A DNA stretch of 6,355 bases from Propionibacteriaceae bacterium (GCA_031262845.1 JAISGZ010000089.1:1-6355); one strand, 5' to 3'; shown: positions 1 to 5,408, counted from the first letter of the stretch. Made by a program: numbers and translations. Notes: generated from the letters alone by a model not told the origin.

Positions 1-249
1 GTCAGCGGCCGAATTGTCACCACCTCCCCTGACACCGTGTCCTTGGATTTGGAGGCGGCCGAGGGCACACCGGCGAAGTCGGCCCGGTCGCGGACAGCGG
101 CTGCGGACAAGACCGCTAATCTGATCGAACTGGACTACACCGACGTTGTCACCGCCCAGGTTCTCATCGAGTGGAACCGCCCGACCACAACCGAAGACGG
201 CGACATGACGTCTCAGTCTTTCGAGAAGGAGTTCCCTGATGGATATTGA
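1..249 (+). CDS. rimP: Ribosome maturation factor RimP, C-terminal part (5' end outside window)
   Basis: The frame is open from base 1 and gives 82 residues before a TGA at 247-249. It begins in the small C-terminal SH3-like domain: a GRIV strand, then VSLDLE, a polar Ala/Lys/Arg-rich insert, then a Leu/Ile/Val-rich segment (LIELDYTDVVTAQVLIEW) typical of the last strands and helix of RimP. RimP binds the 30S subunit during assembly in the cytoplasm. The identification rests mainly on this C-terminal pattern and on position directly upstream of nusA, where rimP lies in nearly all bacteria. The stop lies 11 bases inside nusA, so the two genes are probably translationally coupled. The insert and the acidic/polar tail (TTTEDGDMTSQSF) make the C-terminus somewhat longer than usual. 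The N-terminal domain cannot be assessed. Confidence 0.82.
   Translation, partial: VSGRIVTTSPDTVSLDLEAAEGTPAKSARSRTAAADKTANLIELDYTDVVTAQVLIEWNRPTTTEDGDMTSQSFEKEFPDGY
226..231 (+). promoter_or_regulatory. Shine-Dalgarno site for nusA, inside rimP
   Basis: AAGGAG lies seven bases before the ATG at 239, within the last codons of rimP. It fixes the nusA start and, with the 11-base overlap of the two genes, points to coupled translation of rimP and nusA. Confidence 0.8.
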
Positions 250-1300
250 TCTGGCCGCTTTACGCCAACTCGAACAGGAACGCGGTATCAAAGCCGACGT
301 CGTCATTGGCGCCATCGAAGAGGCGCTCTGGAACGCCTACGAAAAAACGCCGGACCACGTGCCCGGGGGCCGGGTGGCGTTCGACCGGAAATCAGGCAAG
401 GTTGCCGTCTTGGTGCCGCAGTTGGACGAAGCCGGCGAGGTGGTTGGTGAATACGACGACACGCCGACCGGTTTCGGCCGGGTGGCCGCGACGACCGCTC
501 GTCAGATCATCGTGCAGCGGATTCGGGCGGCCGAAGACGAACAGAAATACGGTCATTTCGCGTCCGAACGGGGCGACATCGTCTTGGGCACGATCCAACA
601 GGACCGGGATTCGCGGACTGTTCGGGTTGACCTCGGCTCGGTCGAAGCCATCATGCCGCAAGCCGAGCAAGTGCCGACCGAGGATTATCGCCACGGTCGC
701 AAGCTTCGGGTTTACGTCACCGACGTGCGCAAGGAATTGCGCGGCCTTCAGGTAGTGGTTTCCCGGACTCACCACGGCTTGGTCGAGAAACTGTTCGCCT
801 TGGAAGTCCCGGAAATCGCCCAGGGCATTGTCGAGATCAAGTCGATCGCCCGCCAGCCGGGCCACCGGACGAAGATCGCGGTCTGGTCGAATTCACCCGA
901 GGTGTCGGCCAAAGGGGCTTGTATCGGCCCGATGGGCCAGCGCGTCCGAGCGGTCATGCACGAATTGGACGAAGAGAAAATCGACATCATCGACTGGTCG
1001 CCCAACCCGGCCGAATTCATCGCCAACTCGCTGTCACCGGCCCGTGTCATTCGGGTTGACTTGGTCGATCAGACGATCAAACAGGCTCAGGCGATCGTGC
1101 CGGATTATCAACTCAGTTTGGCGATCGGCCGCGGTGGCCAGAACTCCGATCTGGCCGTCCGGCTGACGGGGTGGCGGATTCAGGCGATCGCTGACACGGC
1201 CGGGTCGGATGCGCCGGCTGCCGATCGGGGTCGTGGGCAGGATGCATCGTCCGCCGATCGGGCTCGTGGGTCGGGCGATTCGGAACGTCGGCGCTCGTGA
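239..1300 (+). CDS. nusA: Transcription termination/antitermination factor NusA
   Basis: 353 residues, close to the usual actinobacterial NusA length and shorter than the E. coli protein, which carries extra C-terminal repeats. Domains in order: RNA polymerase-binding N-terminal domain (about 1-110, ending in the TARQIIVQRIRAAE helix), S1 domain (about 111-180, from RGDIVLGTI), KH1 (about 195-275, GxxG loop GPMG at 230-233 within GACIGPMGQRVR) and KH2 (about 280-318, LSLAIGRGGQ with GxxG at 297-300, then LTGWRI). NusA binds RNA polymerase near the RNA exit channel and modulates pausing, termination and antitermination. The ATG at 239 has a good ribosome site and overlaps rimP. Two oddities: the KH2 loop reads GRGGQNSDLAVRL where I recall GKEGQNARLAARL in relatives, and the last 33 residues are a low-complexity Asp/Arg/Gly/Ser tail encoded by repeat DNA. 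The gene looks intact. Confidence 0.97.
   Translation: MDIDLAALRQLEQERGIKADVVIGAIEEALWNAYEKTPDHVPGGRVAFDRKSGKVAVLVPQLDEAGEVVGEYDDTPTGFGRVAATTARQIIVQRIRAAEDEQKYGHFASERGDIVLGTIQQDRDSRTVRVDLGSVEAIMPQAEQVPTEDYRHGRKLRVYVTDVRKELRGLQVVVSRTHHGLVEKLFALEVPEIAQGIVEIKSIARQPGHRTKIAVWSNSPEVSAKGACIGPMGQRVRAVMHELDEEKIDIIDWSPNPAEFIANSLSPARVIRVDLVDQTIKQAQAIVPDYQLSLAIGRGGQNSDLAVRLTGWRIQAIADTAGSDAPAADRGRGQDASSADRARGSGDSERRRS
1220..1270 (+). repeat. 33-bp-period direct repeat in the nusA tail
   Basis: Two 18-base copies, GCCGATCGGGGTCGTGGG (1220-1237) and GCCGATCGGGCTCGTGGG (1253-1270), differ at one base and are spaced by 33 bases, so the repeat is in frame and yields two related ADRGRG/ADRARG stretches of NusA. 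The units resemble the 18-bp units found just after the nusA stop, suggesting a single repeat tract. Confidence 0.7.
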
Positions 1301-1301
1301 G

Positions 1302-1409
1302 CCGACCTTTGGGATTAGGCAAACTGGTGAGTTTAGGCCGACCTGTGAGGCTGAGTCGAGCGGTGGAGCCGGAACGACCGATGGAGTTGAGCCGATTGGT
1401 GGAGTTGAC
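1302..1409 (+). repeat. Degenerate 18-bp tandem repeat, about six units
   Basis: Six consecutive 18-base blocks start at 1302, 1320, 1338, 1356, 1374 and 1392. Examples are CCGACCTGTGAGGCTGAG, ACGACCGATGGAGTTGAG and CCGATTGGTGGAGTTGAC. Units share a CCGAnnnGTGGAGTTGAG-like pattern and are all diverged. The tract fills most of the 145 bases between nusA and ylxR. The 6-residue period is visible in any frame, but no start with a ribosome site makes it a convincing gene. It behaves like a minisatellite; effect on expression unknown. Confidence 0.7.
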
Positions 1410-1445
1410 CCCAGGGTTCGCCAGCGGACTTGATTACCAGCTGAC

Positions 1446-1766
1446 ATGATGTCTGGTCGATCTGATCAAGCCCATCTTGATATCGGTGATGCAGTCTCAC
1501 CATCCGTTTCCCGTCCGATCCGGACCTGTGTTGGTTGTCGTCAACGGGCAACACAAGACCAGTTGATCCGCCTAGTCTGGAGCGATCAACACCAAGCGGT
1601 CGTGGTCGATCGACGTCAGCGTTTACCGGGTAGAGGCGCTTGGCTTCACCCAACTAACCACTGTCGTGATCTGGCACTACGCCGTCGTGCCATTGGCCGG
1701 GCCTTACGCCGTAGTGGTGGTGTCGTCGATTGGTCCAACTGGCCGGTGACGGACCCGACACAGTGA
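1446..1766 (+). CDS. ylxR: YlxR family (DUF448) RNA-binding protein
   Basis: 106 residues, with the family core intact: RTCVGCR at 26-32, Leu/Ile/Arg strand (QLIRLVW, 39-45), a Val-rich strand ending in Asp (AVVVD), the invariant GRGAW at 62-66, a further Cys at 73 and a final RRAIGRALRR helix (80-89). YlxR is a small cytoplasmic RNA-binding protein usually encoded between nusA and infB; in Bacillus subtilis it has been linked to RNase P RNA binding (RnpM) and to transcription control. The start is one of two adjacent ATGs (1446 or 1449), because an in-frame TGA at 1431-1433 excludes earlier starts. No Shine-Dalgarno motif is visible. Codon use is looser than in nusA (TTA, CTA, AGA, CCA, ACA occur), which suggests weak expression or weak selection. 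No infB follows. Confidence 0.93.
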   Translation: MMSGRSDQAHLDIGDAVSPSVSRPIRTCVGCRQRATQDQLIRLVWSDQHQAVVVDRRQRLPGRGAWLHPTNHCRDLALRRRAIGRALRRSGGVVDWSNWPVTDPTQ

Positions 1767-1821
1767 CACTCAGTCACTCGTAGGCCGTCGCGTCTGGAAT
1801 TTTCGGACAAATGAGTTGTCC
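1762..1821 (+). other. Two short hairpins at the 3' end of ylxR
   Basis: AGTGAC (1762-1767) pairs perfectly with GTCACT (1773-1778) across a 5-base loop and includes the ylxR stop. GGACAA (1805-1810) pairs perfectly with TTGTCC (1816-1821), again with a 5-base loop. Neither has a clear T-run. They may belong to a composite transcription stop or stabilise the 3' end of the rimP-nusA-ylxR message. Confidence 0.45.
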
Positions 1822-1824
1822 TAT

Positions 1825-1871
1825 TAGCGGTATCGGGTGAGGCAACAGCCGCGTTGCCGTCCCCACCGCTA
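1825..1871 (+). terminator. Two-tier hairpin after ylxR, candidate transcription terminator
   Basis: Outer arms TAGCGGT (1825-1831) and ACCGCTA (1865-1871) are fully complementary. GGG at 1835-1837 can pair with CCC at 1862-1864. Inner arms GGCAAC (1841-1846) and GTTGCC (1853-1858) are fully complementary around a 6-base loop. That is 16 pairs in 47 bases. No T-run follows; actinobacterial terminators often lack one, so termination of the nusA-ylxR transcript is the simplest reading. A structured leader of the next gene is an alternative. Confidence 0.5.
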
Positions 1872-2004
1872 GGTTCACGCTCGCTCTCCCCCTCGTTTCA
1901 CCAGCCACTACAAGTAACACGAGAATTCTCGGCAGCGAAAAGTTCAGACACGTCAGCCCACCAGGGGGTCGCCGTGGCAACAACCGCCGAATCGGGCTAA
2001 CCAC

Positions 2005-2010
2005 TACTGT
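2005..2010 (+). promoter_or_regulatory. Possible -10 element for a leaderless transcript of the DUF4439-like gene
   Basis: TACTGT fits the actinobacterial TAnnnT -10 pattern and ends exactly seven bases before the GTG start at 2018. No Shine-Dalgarno motif precedes that GTG, and the frame is closed by TGA at 2012-2014. Transcription starting at the G of the GTG would give a leaderless message, common in actinobacteria. No good -35 is visible, so support is modest. Confidence 0.32.
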
Positions 2011-2017
2011 GTGATCC

Positions 2018-3100
2018 GTGCCTAAACGTCACCCGTGGCTCTTCGTTGGCTTGATCCTCATCGTCGTGGGGGTGGTTGCCGGGGCGGTCAGCAACCTGAC
2101 CGGTTGGTTCGACGAACCGACCATCATCGGCAAACCGCGCCCCACCTACACACCACCGCTGGCCCCCGTACCCGACGGCGCCTTGGCCGTGGCCGATCTC
2201 ATCGAACCGGCCTGGGCTGGTCTGGCAGGCGCCGCCCAGGCTGACTGGGCCGGCGGCGACGCCCCTCGTTTCCAGCTCATGGCTGATACCCTGGCCAGCC
2301 ACTGGCGGATCTTGACCGGCCCGAACCCGCTGGCCCGGATTGATCCCGGCGCCCCGGCCAGCGCCAGCCCGAGCGCCTCGACGACCGATCCCGAAATCGT
2401 CCCGACCACGTCTACTCCCCCAACCGCGACCCCTGGGACAACCGCTTCCGCCTCGGCTCCGGCCGCTGTTCCCGGGGAACCGGTTGTGGCCGACAACCGG
2501 AACAGCGCCATCAGCCAGATCACGACCGCCTTGGCCGCCGTCAGCCAGGAAGAATGGTCTCGAGCGGCTCAGAGCAGTCTGGCCGAAGCCTCGTGGTGGA
2601 CGGGTTTGGCTGGGGCGACCGACCAGGTTCAACTCGGACTGAACGGCGTCTACAACGCTCCCACACCGCCCAACCCGACGGTCACCGTAGCCCCGGCGAC
2701 CAACTCGGCGACCGCCCTCAACCGGGTCGCAGCCGCCTACGACGAAGCCATCTTCATTGTCAGCGGACTGGTCGGACAGGCCGTTGGCAACGGTGTCGAA
2801 ACCAGCTTGACGACGACCTGGCGGCAACTGGAGAGCCGTCGTGACGCCATCGTCACCCTGGCCCAGAACAACGGTTGGACGGTCGATCCGCCGGCCGCCG
2901 CCTACAAGCTGCCGACCGTCGCCGACGACCAGGCCGCTCTGACCGCCGCCGGTCAAGCCATCGCCTCCATCAGCCAAGCCGTCACCGTCTGGCTAGCCAC
3001 GGCCTCCGATCAACGGACGGCGGCCATCGCTGAACTCCAAGCCGTCGTGCCCTTAGGACAGGGCTATGTGACCGCCATCTGGGTTGGTTGGCCGGATTAA
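2018..3100 (+). CDS. Membrane-anchored protein with DUF4439-like (ferritin-like) C-terminal domain
   Basis: 360 residues from a GTG start; TGA at 2012-2014 blocks upstream extension and later starts would remove the hydrophobic segment. Layout: basic N-terminus (KRH), one hydrophobic helix (about 7-24) without a lipobox Cys, a helical region (about 55-105), a Pro/Ser/Thr/Ala linker (about 108-155), then an all-helical part. Residues about 232-358 resemble DUF4439: ALNRVAAAYDEAI, RQLESRRDAI, an NNGW turn, PPAAAYKLP (291-299), and a final helix ending in WVGWP. A DUF4439 gene next to proS and rimP is a usual actinobacterial context (for example the M. tuberculosis region between proS and rimP), which supports the assignment. 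The domain probably sits outside the membrane. Role unknown. The Glu and His residues expected of a metal-binding ferritin-like fold seem replaced (AAYDEA, LESRRD), so iron binding is doubtful. The domain call is from memory of the family pattern. Confidence 0.72.
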   Translation: MPKRHPWLFVGLILIVVGVVAGAVSNLTGWFDEPTIIGKPRPTYTPPLAPVPDGALAVADLIEPAWAGLAGAAQADWAGGDAPRFQLMADTLASHWRILTGPNPLARIDPGAPASASPSASTTDPEIVPTTSTPPTATPGTTASASAPAAVPGEPVVADNRNSAISQITTALAAVSQEEWSRAAQSSLAEASWWTGLAGATDQVQLGLNGVYNAPTPPNPTVTVAPATNSATALNRVAAAYDEAIFIVSGLVGQAVGNGVETSLTTTWRQLESRRDAIVTLAQNNGWTVDPPAAAYKLPTVADDQAALTAAGQAIASISQAVTVWLATASDQRTAAIAELQAVVPLGQGYVTAIWVGWPD

Positions 3101-3111
3101 CTTCTCCTGCC

Positions 3112-3204
3112 ACAGAATGATCCGGAACCGGCTGCGGTCCGCGACAAACCACTAGCCAACGCTCTGGCCGACGGCTGAACTTCCAGAACAGATTGATCCG
3201 GAAC
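3112..3204. repeat. 17-bp direct repeat in the spacer between convergent genes
   Basis: ACAGAATGATCCGGAAC (3112-3128) recurs as ACAGATTGATCCGGAAC (3188-3204), one mismatch in 17, start to start 76 bases. Each copy contains the palindrome TCCGGA. The pair nearly spans the 128-base gap between the DUF4439-like gene and proS, whose 3' ends face each other. The first copy runs into a small hairpin (GGAACCG 3124-3130 with CGGTCC 3135-3140, one bulge, 4-base loop) that could serve as a weak terminator; no T-run is present. Confidence 0.65.
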
Positions 3205-3228
3205 AGTCAGATTGAGACGAACCATGGA

Positions 3229-5028
3229 CTACGCCTCGACCCGCGCTAGCTGGCTGATGACAGCGACGGCGTCGGCCAACGGCACCGACTGTTTTGTCCC
3301 CGCCAAACGGTCACGGACTTCGACGACACCGTCGGCCAAGCCGCGACCGACAATGACGATGGTCGGGAAACCCAACAGCTCGGCGTCGGCGAACTTGACG
3401 CCCGGCGACACTGGCCGGTCGTCCCAAACCGTGTCCAAGCCGAGACCGTCGAGTTCAGCCGCCAGCCGTTCGGCAGTCGTCATAATCTCGTCGGTTTTCC
3501 CGGCGCTGACGACGATGACGTCATAGGGCGCCAGGTGTCGCGGCCACATCAGACCGCGCTCGTCACAGTTCCTTTCCGCCACCATCGCCACGGCCCGGGA
3601 GATACCGAGCCCGTACGACCCCATTGTGACGGTCTCCAATTTGCCGTTCTGGTTGAGCACCTGCAGCCCGAGCGCTTCGGCGTAACGCCGTCCCAACTGG
3701 AAAATGTGGCCAACTTCGACACCCCGAGCCAACTCCAACGGCCCCGAACCATCGGGCGCTGGATCGCCCTCCCGGACCTCAGCCACATCGATCACCCCAT
3801 CGGCCGTGAAGTCCCGCCCCGCAACCAGACCAATAACGTGTTGATCAGCCACATTGGCGCCGGTAATCCAACTCGTACCGTCGACCACCCGGGGGTCGAC
3901 CAGGTAGCGCAACTGGGTTGAACCGTCGGCGCCGAGGAAAGCCACCGGCCCGGTCTCGGTCAATTCGGCCGGCCCGATATAGCCCTTGACCAGAGCCGGA
4001 TAACGCGCGAAATCGGCCTCATCGAAGGGCTGGACATCGGCCGGGTGAACAGCCGCTTCGAGCCGCTTGAGATCAACCTCACGGTCACCCGGCAGCCCGA
4101 TGACGAGCGGCTCGGTCGTACCGTCCGGGTGTGTCAACCGCAGCACGACGTTCTTCAACGTGTCAGCGCCAGTCCACGGCCGTTCGGGCTGAGCCACCAC
4201 CTGGTTGACCGCGGTCACCAAGCTGTCGATGGTCGTCGCCCCAGGCGTCAACACCGTCCGTGGCGCCGGCAGAGCCGCCATTACCGCCGGGTCGACCGGC
4301 GCTGGCGGCGCCACCTGCACCGCCTCGACGTTGGCCGCATACCCACCCGGTGAACGGACGAAAGTGTCTTCGCCGTACTCCGACAAGGCCAGGAACTCTT
4401 CCGACCGGGAGCCACCCATCGCCCCCGACATCGCCGACACGATGACGTAGTCAAAGCCCAAGCGGTCGAAAATCTTGATATAAGCCTGGCGGTGCTGCTC
4501 ATAAGCGGCGGCCAAACCCTCATCGGACAGGTCAAAACTGTAGGAATCCTTCATGATGAATTCCCGGCCCCGCAAAATCCCAGCCCGCGGCCGGGCTTCA
4601 TCACGGTATTTCGTCTGAACTTGAAAAAGAATGAGCGGTAAATCTTTATATGACGAATAGAGGTCTTTGACCAGCAGCGTAAACATTTCTTCGTGCGTCG
4701 GACCGAGGAGATAATCGGCCCCGGTCCGGTCGTGCAACCGGAACATACTGGGACCGTAGTCACTCCAGCGCTGGGTGGCCTCGTAAGGTTCACGCGGCAA
4801 CAGGGCCGGGAAACTGACCTCCTGGGCGCCGATCGCGACCATCTCTTCGCGGACAACCTGTTCAATCTTGGCCAAGACCCGCAGCCCGAGCGGCAACCAG
4901 GCGTAAATCCCCGGCGCCACCCGCCGGATATAGCCACCCCGCACGAGCCAACGATGACTCGGCACGACGGCATCAGCCGGGTCCTGGCGCAGCGTCCGGA
5001 CGAACAACTGAGACATCTTGTCAATCAT
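3229..5028 (-). CDS. proS: Prolyl-tRNA synthetase, bacterial type with editing domain
   Basis: 599 residues with ATG at 5028. It charges tRNA-Pro with proline in the cytoplasm. Class II core: motif 1 region (GIYAWLPLGLRVLAKIE, about 40-56, to the FPALLP Pro), GPTHEEMF at 109-116, motif 2 (KYRDEARPRAGILRGREF, 140-157, then MKDSYSFD). An inserted editing domain (about 222-405) includes K292 and H397 in ADQHVIGLVAGRD, likely matching the editing Lys and His known from E. coli. Motif 3 is MGSYGLGISRAVA (469-481), with Ser where E. coli has a functional Cys; I recall Ser in actinobacteria. The anticodon-binding domain (about 502-599) has WDDRPVSPGVKFADAELLG. An in-frame GTG at 5037 would add METM-type residues, but GAGGAG lies eight bases before the ATG and overlaps that GTG, so ATG 5028 is preferred. 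All motifs are present; the gene looks functional and is transcribed alone, facing the DUF4439-like gene. Confidence 0.97.
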   Translation of the reverse strand: MIDKMSQLFVRTLRQDPADAVVPSHRWLVRGGYIRRVAPGIYAWLPLGLRVLAKIEQVVREEMVAIGAQEVSFPALLPREPYEATQRWSDYGPSMFRLHDRTGADYLLGPTHEEMFTLLVKDLYSSYKDLPLILFQVQTKYRDEARPRAGILRGREFIMKDSYSFDLSDEGLAAAYEQHRQAYIKIFDRLGFDYVIVSAMSGAMGGSRSEEFLALSEYGEDTFVRSPGGYAANVEAVQVAPPAPVDPAVMAALPAPRTVLTPGATTIDSLVTAVNQVVAQPERPWTGADTLKNVVLRLTHPDGTTEPLVIGLPGDREVDLKRLEAAVHPADVQPFDEADFARYPALVKGYIGPAELTETGPVAFLGADGSTQLRYLVDPRVVDGTSWITGANVADQHVIGLVAGRDFTADGVIDVAEVREGDPAPDGSGPLELARGVEVGHIFQLGRRYAEALGLQVLNQNGKLETVTMGSYGLGISRAVAMVAERNCDERGLMWPRHLAPYDVIVVSAGKTDEIMTTAERLAAELDGLGLDTVWDDRPVSPGVKFADAELLGFPTIVIVGRGLADGVVEVRDRLAGTKQSVPLADAVAVISQLARVEA

Positions 5029-5036
5029 GGTTTCCA

Positions 5037-5042
5037 CTCCTC
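5037..5042 (-). promoter_or_regulatory. Shine-Dalgarno site deciding the proS start
   Basis: On the minus strand GAGGAG precedes ATG 5028 by eight bases. The same bases touch the upstream in-frame GTG at 5037, leaving that GTG without a usable ribosome site. Confidence 0.8.
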
Positions 5043-5059
5043 ATCCAGCCATCGGGCAG

Positions 5060-5103
5060 TGTCCGGCGACCCGCCGGGCTTACCCTACCGGCGCTCTCGG
5101 ACA
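5060..5103 (-). other. Nested inverted repeat in the proS leader/promoter region
   Basis: TGTCCG (5060-5065) is complementary to CGGACA (5098-5103), and inside it CGCCGG (5072-5077) is complementary to CCGGCG (5088-5093) around a 10-base loop. It lies 32-75 bases upstream of the proS ATG, so it could form in the proS leader or act at DNA level as an operator. The loop region on the minus strand also offers TAGGGT, a possible -10, without a clear -35. Confidence 0.4.
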
Positions 5104-5104
5104 G

Positions 5105-5170
5105 CCCGTGACCGAAGACTTCAGCTGCCCACCCGTGACCGGTGAACTTCGCCTGAACTTCCCGTCCGCG
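5105..5170. repeat. Imperfect direct repeats of about 27-29 bp
   Basis: CCCGTGACCG occurs at 5105-5114 and 5132-5141, each followed by a GAnCTTC/GAACTTC element. A third, weaker copy, CCCGTCCGCG, lies at 5161-5170. The second unit also contains TGAACTTC twice, 11 bases apart (5143-5150 and 5154-5161). It may be a decayed tandem array or a cluster of regulator sites. Confidence 0.5.
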
Positions 5171-5196
5171 ACCTCGGAAAAGTCCAGTTTGCCGTA

Positions 5197-5261
5197 GCCA
5201 AAGCCCGGTCTCTCAAATCCTCAAAGCCAACAAGGAAGATTTTCTCGAACCGGGCTTCGGC
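5197..5261. repeat. Large inverted repeat able to form a 65-base two-tier hairpin
   Basis: Left arm GCCAAAGCCCGGT (5197-5209) and right arm ACCGGGCTTCGGC (5249-5261) pair at 12 of 13 positions. Within the loop, 5215-5222 and 5235-5242 pair at seven of eight positions around a 12-base loop. It sits about 150 bases before the ABC ATPase start and about 170 bases before proS. It could be a regulatory RNA structure, an operator, or the terminator of a gene that once lay here. Confidence 0.55.
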
Positions 5262-5402
5262 AACCTAAACTTTGACGGAACCTTGAACGGCCGCCCCTCC
5301 GGAATTAGAAACAGCAATGTAGGCTCTTCGCTAGTTCGCCACCTCGGCGCCGGGGCTGCCTCCTCGTCGGAGCTGGATATCGTCGAGGGAAGTATCGACT
5401 TC

Positions 5403-5408
5403 AAGGAG
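5403..5408 (+). promoter_or_regulatory. Shine-Dalgarno site for the ABC ATPase TTG start
   Basis: AAGGAG lies four bases before the TTG at 5413. The gap is short but the match is strong and no ATG or GTG in that frame is near, so it supports the TTG start. Confidence 0.65.

Noticed and set aside
1302..1409. Possible CRISPR-like array
   Set aside because: The units are contiguous, diverged and 18 bp long without unique spacers; no cas genes are nearby.
1446..1766. High density of GATC (seven sites by eye in ylxR)
   Set aside because: GATC is also frequent in nusA through Ile ATC and Asp/Val codon pairs, so composition and codon use explain it without a methylation role.
1774..2004. Minus-strand open frame of 76 codons in the spacer after ylxR
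   Set aside because: It has a GTG start, no ribosome site, no domain, many rare codons, and runs through the inverted repeats.
2018..2095. Lipoprotein signal in the DUF4439-like protein
   Set aside because: There is no Cys after the hydrophobic segment; it is a membrane anchor or an ordinary signal peptide with a possible AGA cleavage site at residues 21-23.
1997..2977. Long minus-strand open frame of 326 codons opposite the DUF4439-like gene
   Set aside because: It is Gly/Arg-rich without any recognisable domain and mirrors the GC-rich codons of the plus-strand gene, which has a membrane segment and a family pattern; a typical GC-rich antisense shadow.
5029..5104. T-box riboswitch in the proS leader
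   Set aside because: I see no T-box core sequence or specifier stem, and the leader available is too short; only a simple nested inverted repeat is visible.
3535..5145. Plus-strand open frames opposite proS
   Set aside because: Pro/Arg/His-rich shadows of the proS coding strand; proS carries every expected motif.
3175..5162. Shared 10-mer CTGAACTTCC in two spacers (3175-3184 and 5153-5162)
   Set aside because: Matches of this length are expected by chance within a window of this size, and the flanks differ.
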